Shown here: positions 1 through 6,101 of the stretch, piece by piece
Position numbering within the stretch: the first letter of the stretch is position 1
Layout: the number at the start of each line of letters is the position of its first letter
Source of the DNA: Chloroflexota bacterium
GTDB lineage: Bacteria; Chloroflexota; Limnocylindria; Limnocylindrales; CSP1-4
DNA length: 9,045 bases
Direction of reading: 5' to 3'
NCBI GenBank assembly: GCA_017881985.1
Contig: JADGQH010000121.1
Coordinates: forward strand, 1-9,045
Position numbers and translations under genes: made by a program
Notes under the pieces: model-generated
Told to the model about the DNA's origin: nothing
The model's database searches: none
What the model saw: only the letters and a program-made list of their open reading frames with translations

Positions 1-12
1 CGAGGGAAGACC

Positions 13-1002
13 GTGGCAGATGAGCGCGTTCTCGTCACCGGCGGCACGGGCTGCATCGGCTCGTGGGTCGTCCGGAACCTGGTCCGGGAGCACGTCCCCG
101 TCCTCGTCCTGACCTCGAGCGAGCGGCGCCAGCGCCTCGAGCTCATCCTGACCGACGCGGAGCTCGACCGGATCAGCTTCGTGACCGGCGACATCCTGGA
201 CCTCGAGACGCTCGACGCCGCGGCGAGGCAGCACGGGATCAACCGGATCATCCACCTGGCCGGGATGCAGTTCCCGTTCTGTGCCGCCGATCCGATCAGG
301 GGCGCCCTGGTCAACGTCGCCGGCACGGTCACCGTCTTCGAGCTTGCCAGGCGCCTCGGGATCGGACGGGTCGTCTATGCGAGCAGCGCGGCCGTGTACG
401 GGCCGAAGAGCCACTACCCGGAGGCGATCCTGGGCCCCGACGCGGCGTTCTTCCCCACCTCGCATTACGGCGTCTACAAGGTCGCCAACGAGCAGACGGC
501 GCGGGTCTACTGGCAGAACGACGGGATCGCAAGCATCGGGCTGCGGCCGCACTCCGTGTACGGCCCGGGTCGAGACCAGGGCGTGACCTCGAAGCCGACG
601 GTGGCCATGATCGCGGCCGCCGCCGGGCGCCCATACCACGTCAACTTCAACGGCCGGTACCAGTTCCAGTTCGCCGATGACGCGGCCAAGGCGTTCCTCC
701 GGGCGGCCCGCGCCCCGTTCGAGGGTGCCGCCGTGTACAACATCGGCGGCAGCGCCTCCAGCGTCAGCGACATCATCGAGTGCATCGTGGCGATCGAGCC
801 CGCCGCCCGCGGCCGGATCACGTTCGACGACCAGCCGCTCGCACTCCCCGAGGCCTTCGACGGCCGCCAGATCGTCGATGCGCTCGGCGCGTACGCGGAA
901 ACCCCGCTCGACGAGGGCGTCCGCCGCACCATGGACTGCTACCGGTCCGCCCTCCGCAGCGGCGCGCTGGACGAGGCGTATCTCGACCGGGTGCTCGCCT
1001 GA
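13..1002 (+). CDS. NAD(P)-dependent epimerase/dehydratase (extended SDR), likely sugar or sugar-acid dehydrogenase
   Basis: This 329-residue protein is an extended short-chain dehydrogenase/reductase. The N-terminal Rossmann dinucleotide motif is TGGTGCIG (residues 9-16, GxxGxxG). It is followed by GDILD (59-63), HLAG (81-84), the catalytic Ser region YASSAAVYG (122-130) and the catalytic pair Y152/K156 in HYGVYK. RPHSVYGPG (178-186) is the usual substrate-side motif. All catalytic residues are present, so it should be active. The length is normal for the UDP-glucose 4-epimerase / sugar-acid dehydrogenase group. The GTG start is favoured by a GAGGG Shine-Dalgarno 6 nt upstream (2-6); the nearby ATG at 20 is out of frame. 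The next gene, an Eda-type aldolase, begins 18 nt downstream and is probably co-transcribed. By inference from that neighbour it oxidises (D-erythronate dehydrogenase style) or epimerises a carbohydrate acid. The exact substrate is unknown, and a nucleotide-sugar epimerase is the main alternative. Confidence 0.9.
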   Translation: MADERVLVTGGTGCIGSWVVRNLVREHVPVLVLTSSERRQRLELILTDAELDRISFVTGDILDLETLDAAARQHGINRIIHLAGMQFPFCAADPIRGALVNVAGTVTVFELARRLGIGRVVYASSAAVYGPKSHYPEAILGPDAAFFPTSHYGVYKVANEQTARVYWQNDGIASIGLRPHSVYGPGRDQGVTSKPTVAMIAAAAGRPYHVNFNGRYQFQFADDAAKAFLRAARAPFEGAAVYNIGGSASSVSDIIECIVAIEPAARGRITFDDQPLALPEAFDGRQIVDALGAYAETPLDEGVRRTMDCYRSALRSGALDEAYLDRVLA

Positions 1003-1008
1003 GCATGC

Positions 1009-1014
1009 GGAGGA
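1009..1014 (+). promoter_or_regulatory. Ribosome binding site of the aldolase gene
   Basis: GGAGGA lies 6 nt before the ATG at 1021, in the 18-nt gap after the dehydrogenase stop. It is one of the two strongest Shine-Dalgarno matches in the window and fixes the aldolase start. Confidence 0.8.
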
Positions 1015-1020
1015 ATTGAG

Positions 1021-1701
1021 ATGGACCTGACGGCTGCGCTCCTCGACGCCGGCGTCGTGCCGGTGATCACGCTGGCGCGTCCGGAGCAGGGCGTGCGGGT
1101 CGCCGAGGCGCTCCTGGCGGGCGGGCTGACGTGCGCGGAGATCACCTTCCGGTCCGACGCCGCTGCGGCTGCCATCGAGATGATCCGCTCACGCGTGCCC
1201 GCGCTCCTCGTCGGGGCGGGCACGATCCTCACTACCGCGCAGGCCGACGCGGCGATCACGGCGGGCGCGTCGTTCCTCGTCGCGCCGGGGTTCAACCCCG
1301 CGATCGTCGACCACGTGCTCGGCCGGGGCATCCCGATGCTGCCCGGGGTCTGCACGCCGAGCGAGATCGAGCAGGCACTCGCGCGCGGCCTCCACCTGGT
1401 GAAGCTCTTCCCGGCGGCGGCGATGGGCGGCGTTGCCTACCTTCGTGCGCTCGCGGGTCCGTATCCGATGGTGCGCTACGTCCCGACGGGCGGAATCACG
1501 GCGGGCGACGTTGCCGGCTACCTCGCGCTACCCTCGGTCGTCGCCGTCGGCGGAACCTGGCTGGCGGCCGGCGACCTCGTCGCCGCCGGCGCATGGGAGA
1601 CGATCAGGGGCTTGGCAGCGGAGGCGGCGGCGATCGTCGGGCGGGCGCGAAGCGCCGACGCTGCCATCGGCGGGCCCTCCGGCGCACCTCGGCCCCGGTA
1701 G
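1021..1701 (+). CDS. eda: 2-dehydro-3-deoxy-phosphogluconate / 4-hydroxy-2-oxoglutarate aldolase (KDPG/KHG aldolase)
   Basis: This class I aldolase forms a Schiff base and cleaves KDPG (or KDPGal, or 4-hydroxy-2-oxoglutarate) to pyruvate or glyoxylate plus an aldehyde in the cytoplasm. The TIM-barrel motifs appear in order: AEITFR (39-44, general-base Glu40 and Arg44), VGAGTIL (64-70), APGFNP (88-93), PGVCTPSE (108-115), VKLFPA (127-132, Schiff-base Lys128), PTGGIT (155-160) and GGTWL (177-181). All expected catalytic and phosphate-contacting positions look intact. The protein has 226 residues against about 205-215 usually; the excess is a short Ala/Arg/Pro tail after residue 205. It follows the dehydrogenase gene by 18 nt with a strong ribosome binding site, suggesting a two-gene catabolic unit. 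No sugar-acid kinase or dehydratase is in the window, so KDPG, KDPGal and non-phosphorylated keto-deoxy acids cannot be separated from sequence alone. Confidence 0.93.
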   Translation: MDLTAALLDAGVVPVITLARPEQGVRVAEALLAGGLTCAEITFRSDAAAAAIEMIRSRVPALLVGAGTILTTAQADAAITAGASFLVAPGFNPAIVDHVLGRGIPMLPGVCTPSEIEQALARGLHLVKLFPAAAMGGVAYLRALAGPYPMVRYVPTGGITAGDVAGYLALPSVVAVGGTWLAAGDLVAAGAWETIRGLAAEAAAIVGRARSADAAIGGPSGAPRPR

Positions 1702-1704
1702 GAT
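1699..1704 (+). promoter_or_regulatory. Possible -10 element before the acetyltransferase gene
   Basis: TAGGAT overlaps the aldolase stop codon and resembles a bacterial -10 hexamer of the TANNNT type. It is 54 nt before the GNAT start. I see no convincing -35 box 17 nt upstream, where the sequence is GC-rich. One such hexamer can arise by chance, so this is only a candidate for separate transcription of the GNAT gene. Confidence 0.2.
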
Positions 1705-1710
1705 CTGCGT

Positions 1711-1726
1711 CGTGCCGCCGGGCACG
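1711..1726 (+). other. Small stem-loop between aldolase and acetyltransferase genes
   Basis: CGTGCC and GGCACG form a perfect 6-bp stem with the 4-nt loop GCCG, in the 57-nt gap after the aldolase stop. No T-run follows. It could be a weak terminator or mRNA-end structure separating the two-gene catabolic unit from the GNAT gene, or a chance feature of GC-rich sequence. Confidence 0.3.
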
Positions 1727-1758
1727 CTGGTGCACGACCAAGGGATCGGAGCGCGCGG

Positions 1759-2616
1759 ATGGATGTGACGGTTCGGGAAGCGGTGCCGGATGACTGGCAG
1801 GAATGCGGGCGGATCTGCTACGAGGCGTTCGCGACGCTCGCGGCGCGCCACGGATTCCCGCCCGACTTCCCGACGGTCGCGGCGGCGGCCGAGCCGATCC
1901 GGTGGCTCATCAACCACCCGCGAATCTACGGGGTCGTGGCAGAGGGCGGCGGGCGCATCCTCGGCAGCAACTTCCTCGACGAGCGCTCGTTCATCTCCGG
2001 ACTCGGGCCGATCAGCGTCGATCCCACCACGCAGGACCACCGGGTGGGCCGCGCGCTGATGGCCGCCGTGCTCGCCCGGGCCGCGGAGCGTCGCGCCCCG
2101 GGCGTCCGGCTCATCCAGATCGCCTACCACAACCGGTCGCTGAGCCTGTACGCGAAGCTCGGCTTCGACGTTCGCGGCTCGTTTGCCGCGATGTACGGAA
2201 AGCCCCTCGGGATCACGTTTCCCGGCTACGAGGTTCGCGTCGCGACGAGCGCCGACGAAGCCGCGTGCAATGCCCTGTGCGTCCGCGTGCACGGCCACGA
2301 CCGGGCGGGAGAGGTCGGCGAGGCGATCGCCGACGGCAAGGCCATGGTGGTGGAGCATCTCGGGGGCATCACGGGCTACACGACCGGCATCACCTACTTC
2401 AGCCACTCGGTCGCGGAGACGAACGACGACCTCCGGGCGCTCATCGGCGCGGCCGCCGACTTCGGCACGCCCGGCTTCCTGGTCCCGCTCGCCAACACCG
2501 AGCTCTTCCGCTGGTGCCTGTTCAACGACCTGCGCGTCTTCTTCGTCGTGAACATGATGACGACCGGCATCTACCAGGTGCCCGCCGGCGCGTTCATGCC
2601 GTCCGTGGGCTACTGA
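1759..2616 (+). CDS. GNAT family N-acetyltransferase, two-domain type
   Basis: This 285-residue protein transfers an acyl group from acyl-CoA to an unknown amine. The N-terminal GNAT domain (about 1-147) carries motif A, VDPTTQDHRVGRAL (87-100), which matches the acetyl-CoA pyrophosphate loop Q/RxxGxG/A, and motif B NRSLSLYAKLGF (125-136), the usual N..a..lYeklGF segment. The C-terminal half (about 155-285) lacks this loop. It resembles the second, degenerate GNAT-like domain of the Acetyltransf_18 kind, with RWCLFND (251-257), a conserved-looking MMTTGIY (266-272) and the typical PSVGY end. The ATG at 1759 is supported by GGAG 7 nt upstream. The 57-nt gap after the aldolase makes it less tightly linked than the first two genes. 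It has no evident place in sugar breakdown; its substrate (small molecule, antibiotic or protein) cannot be inferred. Confidence 0.88.
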   Translation: MDVTVREAVPDDWQECGRICYEAFATLAARHGFPPDFPTVAAAAEPIRWLINHPRIYGVVAEGGGRILGSNFLDERSFISGLGPISVDPTTQDHRVGRALMAAVLARAAERRAPGVRLIQIAYHNRSLSLYAKLGFDVRGSFAAMYGKPLGITFPGYEVRVATSADEAACNALCVRVHGHDRAGEVGEAIADGKAMVVEHLGGITGYTTGITYFSHSVAETNDDLRALIGAAADFGTPGFLVPLANTELFRWCLFNDLRVFFVVNMMTTGIYQVPAGAFMPSVGY

Positions 2617-2620
2617 GGGT

Positions 2621-2635
2621 GACGGGCTGCCCGTC
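2621..2635. terminator. Stem-loop just after the acetyltransferase stop
   Basis: GACGGG and CCCGTC form a perfect 6-bp stem around the 3-nt loop CTG, 4 nt after the GNAT stop codon, in the gap between two convergent genes. There is no T-run on either side, so it is not a classic intrinsic terminator. The position suggests transcript-end formation for the plus-strand genes. Confidence 0.35.
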
Positions 2636-2649
2636 GGGGCTGGGCAATC

Positions 2650-2667
2650 CGCCCGGCCGGCCGGGCG
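2650..2667. terminator. 18-bp perfect palindrome between convergent genes, possible bidirectional terminator
   Basis: CGCCCGGCC followed by its exact reverse complement GGCCGGGCG gives an 18-bp palindrome in the 57-bp gap between the GNAT stop and the URO-D stop. It can fold as a GC-only hairpin from either strand. Being symmetric and lying where the two groups converge, it would suit a bidirectional transcription barrier. It lacks T-runs, so termination is inferred only from position and structure. Confidence 0.4.
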
Positions 2668-2673
2668 CGACCG

Positions 2674-4101
2674 TCAGAACGAGACGAGCATCTGCCAGAT
2701 GAACGTGGCGCCGGCGGAGTCGGCCGCCTCCCAGACGCGCTGCGCGAGCTCCTCGCTGCCCTCGATCGGACCCTCCAGCTCCGCCCTTCGCTCGTCCCAC
2801 GAGACGCACACGCCGGGCTGGTGCCCGGTCGTCGCCGGGACGCCCGCGGTTCGGGTGACCGTCGCCGGCACCACACGCAGCGGCTCCGGAGACACGTCCG
2901 GCTCGTCGTAGCTGCCGAACTCGCGCGTCGCCTCGACCAGGGCCCGCATGTTCTCGGGGCTCGTGTCGTTCTGCATGATCGCGCTGGCGTCCATGATGTA
3001 GCCGCCGTCCCTGCCGATCGTCTCGATGAGCGTCCGTACCTCCTGACGCACCTGCCCGGGCGTGCCCATCGCCAGCGTCACGTTGTTGACGCCGCCGCTG
3101 AGGGCGAACTTGTCGTGCAGCGTCCGATGGGTCAGCAGCGGCGTGCCGCGGTCGATGTGGTAGACGATGCTGCGGTCGGGCAGCTCGCGGAACGCGTCGA
3201 GGTGGGCGTCCCAGTTGCCCTCCGCGTAGAACATGGTCTGGTGGCCGTTACGCCACAGCTCCTCGATCAGCGGCTTCACCGTCGGCCAGTAGTGGGAGGC
3301 GAACTGGTCGGGCCGAACGAAGGGCACGCAGCCGCGATGCATCCAGTAGCCGATCGGCAGCTGGGATGACGGGTCGGCCGTTCCAGCCGCCAGCCAGTAG
3401 AGGTGCGGCATGAGCGCCTCGCATGCCTTCAGCACCTTCTCGGGCTGCGTGAACATGTCCATCGTCAGCCCGACGTAGCCGCGCAGCTTGTCGCCGATGA
3501 TGTCGAAGGGAGCCTTGAAGATCCCCGAGATGGCGCCCGGTATGCCGGCCTCGCTGCGCAGCCGCGCGACGTGCGGTCCGAACGCGTTGAAGTACTCGGA
3601 CATGGCCATCGCCGCCGACACGAGCGCCACGTTGTGGCGAAACGTCACCGGCTCCCCCGCCGCCGCGATCCGTCGGGTTGCGCGCGGCAGCCACACCTCG
3701 TAGAGGAAGGCGACCGGGTCGTCGATCAGCCGGTCGTACTCATCCTCGCGCATGAAGGCGGCGTCTTCCGGCGGTTCGCGGTACTGGAAGCCGTTGTTCG
3801 GCGGCACGTCCACGCCCGGCACGCCGTAGTACCTGACGGTCGCGGCATCGGTGATGCCCGTCCAGACGTACACCATGCTGGCCGGCACCGCGTCCCAGTC
3901 GTAGTCCTCGCTGCACCGGACCATCGCCTCGAACGCGTCCGGGTAGTGCTGCGTCAGCTGCTGGCACGTATAGCCCGCGTGGCGTCCCGTGAACTCCGCC
4001 GCGAACGGCCGGATCGGCACGCGATCCGGCTTCCCGTTGTTCAGCGCCGTCACGTATCGCCGCAGCCTGGCCTGGTAGAGCGCCTCCAGGTCCTGGCTCA
4101 T
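2674..4101 (-). CDS. Uroporphyrinogen decarboxylase (URO-D) superfamily protein, function unknown
   Basis: This 475-residue protein has the URO-D fold pattern. NGKPDRVPI (22-30) is the superfamily N-terminal motif, AEGNW (293-297) aligns with the core HxCGN strand, GTPGQVRQEV (346-355) with the GTPeeV helix, and GGYIMDASAI..TSPENMRALVEA (366-391) with the C-terminal gyIl..tpxEN segment. It is not HemE: the RQAGR motif is absent and it is about 120 residues too long. By hand alignment the zinc-binding HxC of the MtaA/CmuA methyltransferase branch reads Y292-A-E294 and the later Cys is missing; H255xxC258 is the only nearby His/Cys pair. Residues about 400-475 extend past the usual core. It has no signal peptide or membrane segment, so it is cytoplasmic. 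The ATG is 9 nt after the permease stop with no strong ribosome site, indicating translational coupling in the transporter operon. Action on the imported compound is only inferred from position. Confidence 0.85.
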   Translation of the reverse strand: MSQDLEALYQARLRRYVTALNNGKPDRVPIRPFAAEFTGRHAGYTCQQLTQHYPDAFEAMVRCSEDYDWDAVPASMVYVWTGITDAATVRYYGVPGVDVPPNNGFQYREPPEDAAFMREDEYDRLIDDPVAFLYEVWLPRATRRIAAAGEPVTFRHNVALVSAAMAMSEYFNAFGPHVARLRSEAGIPGAISGIFKAPFDIIGDKLRGYVGLTMDMFTQPEKVLKACEALMPHLYWLAAGTADPSSQLPIGYWMHRGCVPFVRPDQFASHYWPTVKPLIEELWRNGHQTMFYAEGNWDAHLDAFRELPDRSIVYHIDRGTPLLTHRTLHDKFALSGGVNNVTLAMGTPGQVRQEVRTLIETIGRDGGYIMDASAIMQNDTSPENMRALVEATREFGSYDEPDVSPEPLRVVPATVTRTAGVPATTGHQPGVCVSWDERRAELEGPIEGSEELAQRVWEAADSAGATFIWQMLVSF

Positions 4102-4110
4102 CCCGATCGC

Positions 4111-5100
4111 CTAGGACTCCGACGTGACGCGCGTGTAGGCGGCCGCGACGACCACGATGATCGAGCCGAAGACAACCTGGCGCGTCGGTTCGGGCAGCCC
4201 CAGGACCGTCAGCAGCGCGGTGAGCACGGTGAGGATGAGCGCACCGACGATCGTGCCGCCGAAGCCGCCGCGGCCGCCGAGGATCGAGGTTCCGCCGATC
4301 ACCGCCGCCGCGACGGCGGGCAGGAGCGACGTGTCGACGAGCGACACGCTGGCGGTGTTGGTCAGACCCGAGATGAGCAGGCCGGCGATCGCCGCCATGA
4401 CTGCCGAGATCACGTACAGCACGATCAGGACCTGCCATGCCCGGGTTCCCGACAGCCGCGCGGCGACCGGGTTGTCGCCGATCGCGTACAGGAGCCGGCC
4501 ATATCCGGTTCTCCGCAAACCGAGCAAGATCAGGAGCGTCAGCGGGATGAAGACAAGCAGGTTGTAAGGAACGACCTGTGCCAGGGTGCTGCTCCCGATC
4601 CAGCGGAGCGAGTCCGGCACGCCGGCGCCCGTCTGCACCATCTGCAGCTGCCAGACGTTCGAGAGGCCCAGCACCACGAAGCTCATCCCCAGGGTCATGA
4701 TCAGCGGGTGCACGCGGAACACGCCGACGCCGATGCCGGTGAGCAGGCCCGCCAGGGCGGCGGCGGCGAGGGCCACGATGATGCCCTCGGCGACGCCGCC
4801 GGGGCTGTGGACGAGCGTGGCGGTGACGAACCCGGCCATGGAGCCGATCGCGGCGACGGAGAGGTCGATCCCGCCGGTCAGCATCGTCAGCGTCTGGCAG
4901 CCGGCGAGGATCGCGAGCGGCACCGACGCCCTCACGATCACGCCGGTCCACTCCGGGCTGACGATGCCCGGATCCGCCAGCTCGATGACCAGGACGAGGA
5001 TCGCGAGCAGCCCCATCAACGGGACGATCGGCCGGTCGCGCAGGAGACGGCGCCAGGTGACCGCAGTTAGCCACTTGTTCGCGCGAGCTGATGCGTTCAT
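4111..5100 (-). CDS. CUT2-family sugar ABC transporter permease (RbsC-like), second permease
   Basis: This 329-residue inner-membrane protein belongs to the ribose/xylose/galactose permease family (BPD_transp_2). It is strongly hydrophobic with about 8-10 membrane segments, for example around 26-42, 106-124, 180-194, 223-245 and 283-301. Family motifs are TGGIDLSVA (75-83), the cytoplasmic ATPase-contacting loop AIGDNPVAARLSG (206-218) and GGTSILGGRGGFGGT (269-283). The ATG at 5098-5100 overlaps the TGA of the preceding permease in an ATGA, so translation is coupled. The reading frame stays open upstream into the other permease gene, but that extension is Arg-rich non-membrane sequence and is not part of the protein. 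Paired with a distinct permease, it probably forms a heterodimeric channel rather than the homodimer of E. coli RbsC. Confidence 0.93.
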   Translation of the reverse strand: MNASARANKWLTAVTWRRLLRDRPIVPLMGLLAILVLVIELADPGIVSPEWTGVIVRASVPLAILAGCQTLTMLTGGIDLSVAAIGSMAGFVTATLVHSPGGVAEGIIVALAAAALAGLLTGIGVGVFRVHPLIMTLGMSFVVLGLSNVWQLQMVQTGAGVPDSLRWIGSSTLAQVVPYNLLVFIPLTLLILLGLRRTGYGRLLYAIGDNPVAARLSGTRAWQVLIVLYVISAVMAAIAGLLISGLTNTASVSLVDTSLLPAVAAAVIGGTSILGGRGGFGGTIVGALILTVLTALLTVLGLPEPTRQVVFGSIIVVVAAAYTRVTSES

Positions 5101-6101
5101 CGGCGGGCCCGCCGGCTCTCGAGGACGCTGCCGAGGATCAGCACCCCGATGAGGATGACGCCCTGGGCGACAAGCGCGAAGTTCGGGTCGAAGCTCAGGA
5201 AGGTCATGTCGTTCTGGATGATCTGGAGGACCATGACGGCGACGACCGGGCCGAACACGCCACCCCGGCCGCCCGCAAGGCTGACACCGCCGAGAACAAC
5301 GGCTGCGACGCTTTCCAGGGTGTAGGGCCCCGGGACCGGCGTCCCGATGCTGGTGCTCGCCGTGAGCGCCAGGCCGCCTACGGCTGCGAACAGGCCGGTG
5401 AGCGCGTACGCGACGATCTTCGTGCGGCCGATGGGGACGCCGCTCCGGAAGGCAGCCAACTGGTTGCTGCCGACCGCGTAGAGCGACAGGCCCATGCGCG
5501 ACCTGGCGATCGGAATCCAGATGACCGCGACGACGATCACGAGCACGATCGCCGCCTTCGGGATCCACGGGTTGCCGAAGGGTCCGATCACGAGATTCAT
5601 CAGCCATGGCGACGCGGCGCCGCCCGGGGCGGCCCGGACGAGCAGGGCGAAGCCCGCCCAGACGAATGACATGGCAAGCGTGACGACGATGTCCGGCACG
5701 CGTGTGACGACGACGAGCGCGCCGTTGATGGCACCCAGCACGAGGCCGAGGACAAGGACGCCGGCGACGACGGCGAGGCCGAACTCGGCGCTCTGGCCAT
5801 CCATCAGCGTGGCGGCGATGACGCTCGTGAGCGCCATCATCGAGCCGATCGAGAGGTCGATCCCGCCCGCGATCACGACGACCGCCTGGGCGACTGCGGC
5901 GAAGCCGAGCGGCAGGATCGAGATCCCGAGCCCCTGGATCCCCGCCACGCCATAGCTTGGCTGGATGATCTTGGTGAACACGAGCAGGATCGCGAGGAGC
6001 CCGACAAGCCCGATCGCCCAGGAGCTCCGCTGGGCCCACGACATGACCGTCCGTGCCGGATTGGCGGGCGGCGCTCCGACGGGGGCCGTCACGGCGCTCA
6101 T
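5097..6101 (-). CDS. CUT2-family sugar ABC transporter permease (RbsC-like), first permease
   Basis: This 334-residue membrane protein is of the same family as the permease encoded next to it but clearly diverged. It starts with a short Ala/Pro-rich cytoplasmic leader (1-25), then about 8-10 hydrophobic segments (for example 28-44, 56-78, 107-133, 184-199, 228-248, 308-326). Signature motifs are AGGIDLSIG (78-86), the ATPase-contact loop AVGSNQLAAFRSGV (209-222) and LGGVSLAGGRGGVFGP (270-285). The start overlaps the ATPase stop as ATGA (6098-6101). A GGAG lies about 9 nt before the ATG inside the end of the ATPase gene. The gene end overlaps the next permease start the same way. It supplies half of the sugar pore; the substrate is not readable from the sequence. 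Confidence 0.93.
   Translation of the reverse strand: MSAVTAPVGAPPANPARTVMSWAQRSSWAIGLVGLLAILLVFTKIIQPSYGVAGIQGLGISILPLGFAAVAQAVVVIAGGIDLSIGSMMALTSVIAATLMDGQSAEFGLAVVAGVLVLGLVLGAINGALVVVTRVPDIVVTLAMSFVWAGFALLVRAAPGGAASPWLMNLVIGPFGNPWIPKAAIVLVIVVAVIWIPIARSRMGLSLYAVGSNQLAAFRSGVPIGRTKIVAYALTGLFAAVGGLALTASTSIGTPVPGPYTLESVAAVVLGGVSLAGGRGGVFGPVVAVMVLQIIQNDMTFLSFDPNFALVAQGVILIGVLILGSVLESRRARR
5101..5114 (-). promoter_or_regulatory. GC palindrome touching the second permease start codon
   Basis: The 14-bp palindrome CGGCGGGCCCGCCG ends at the base next to the ATG at 5100, inside the last codons (Arg-rich tail) of the first permease. In mRNA it can form a 5-bp stem with a GGCC or GCCC-type 4-nt loop over the place a ribosome site should occupy, and there is no clear Shine-Dalgarno. 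That fits entry only by ribosomes finishing the upstream gene. The chance of such palindromes is high in GC-rich DNA. Confidence 0.25.

Noticed and set aside
1528..2406. Minus-strand open frame opposite the aldolase and GNAT genes
   Set aside because: It is a shadow frame: Arg/Asp/Ala-rich with no recognisable domain, while the plus strand carries well-matched family motifs.
3403..5070. Long open frame (555 codons) on the plus strand
   Set aside because: It lies antisense to the URO-D gene and a permease, which both have clear family motifs. Its translation is Arg/His/Asp-rich low-complexity sequence typical of antisense frames in GC-rich DNA.
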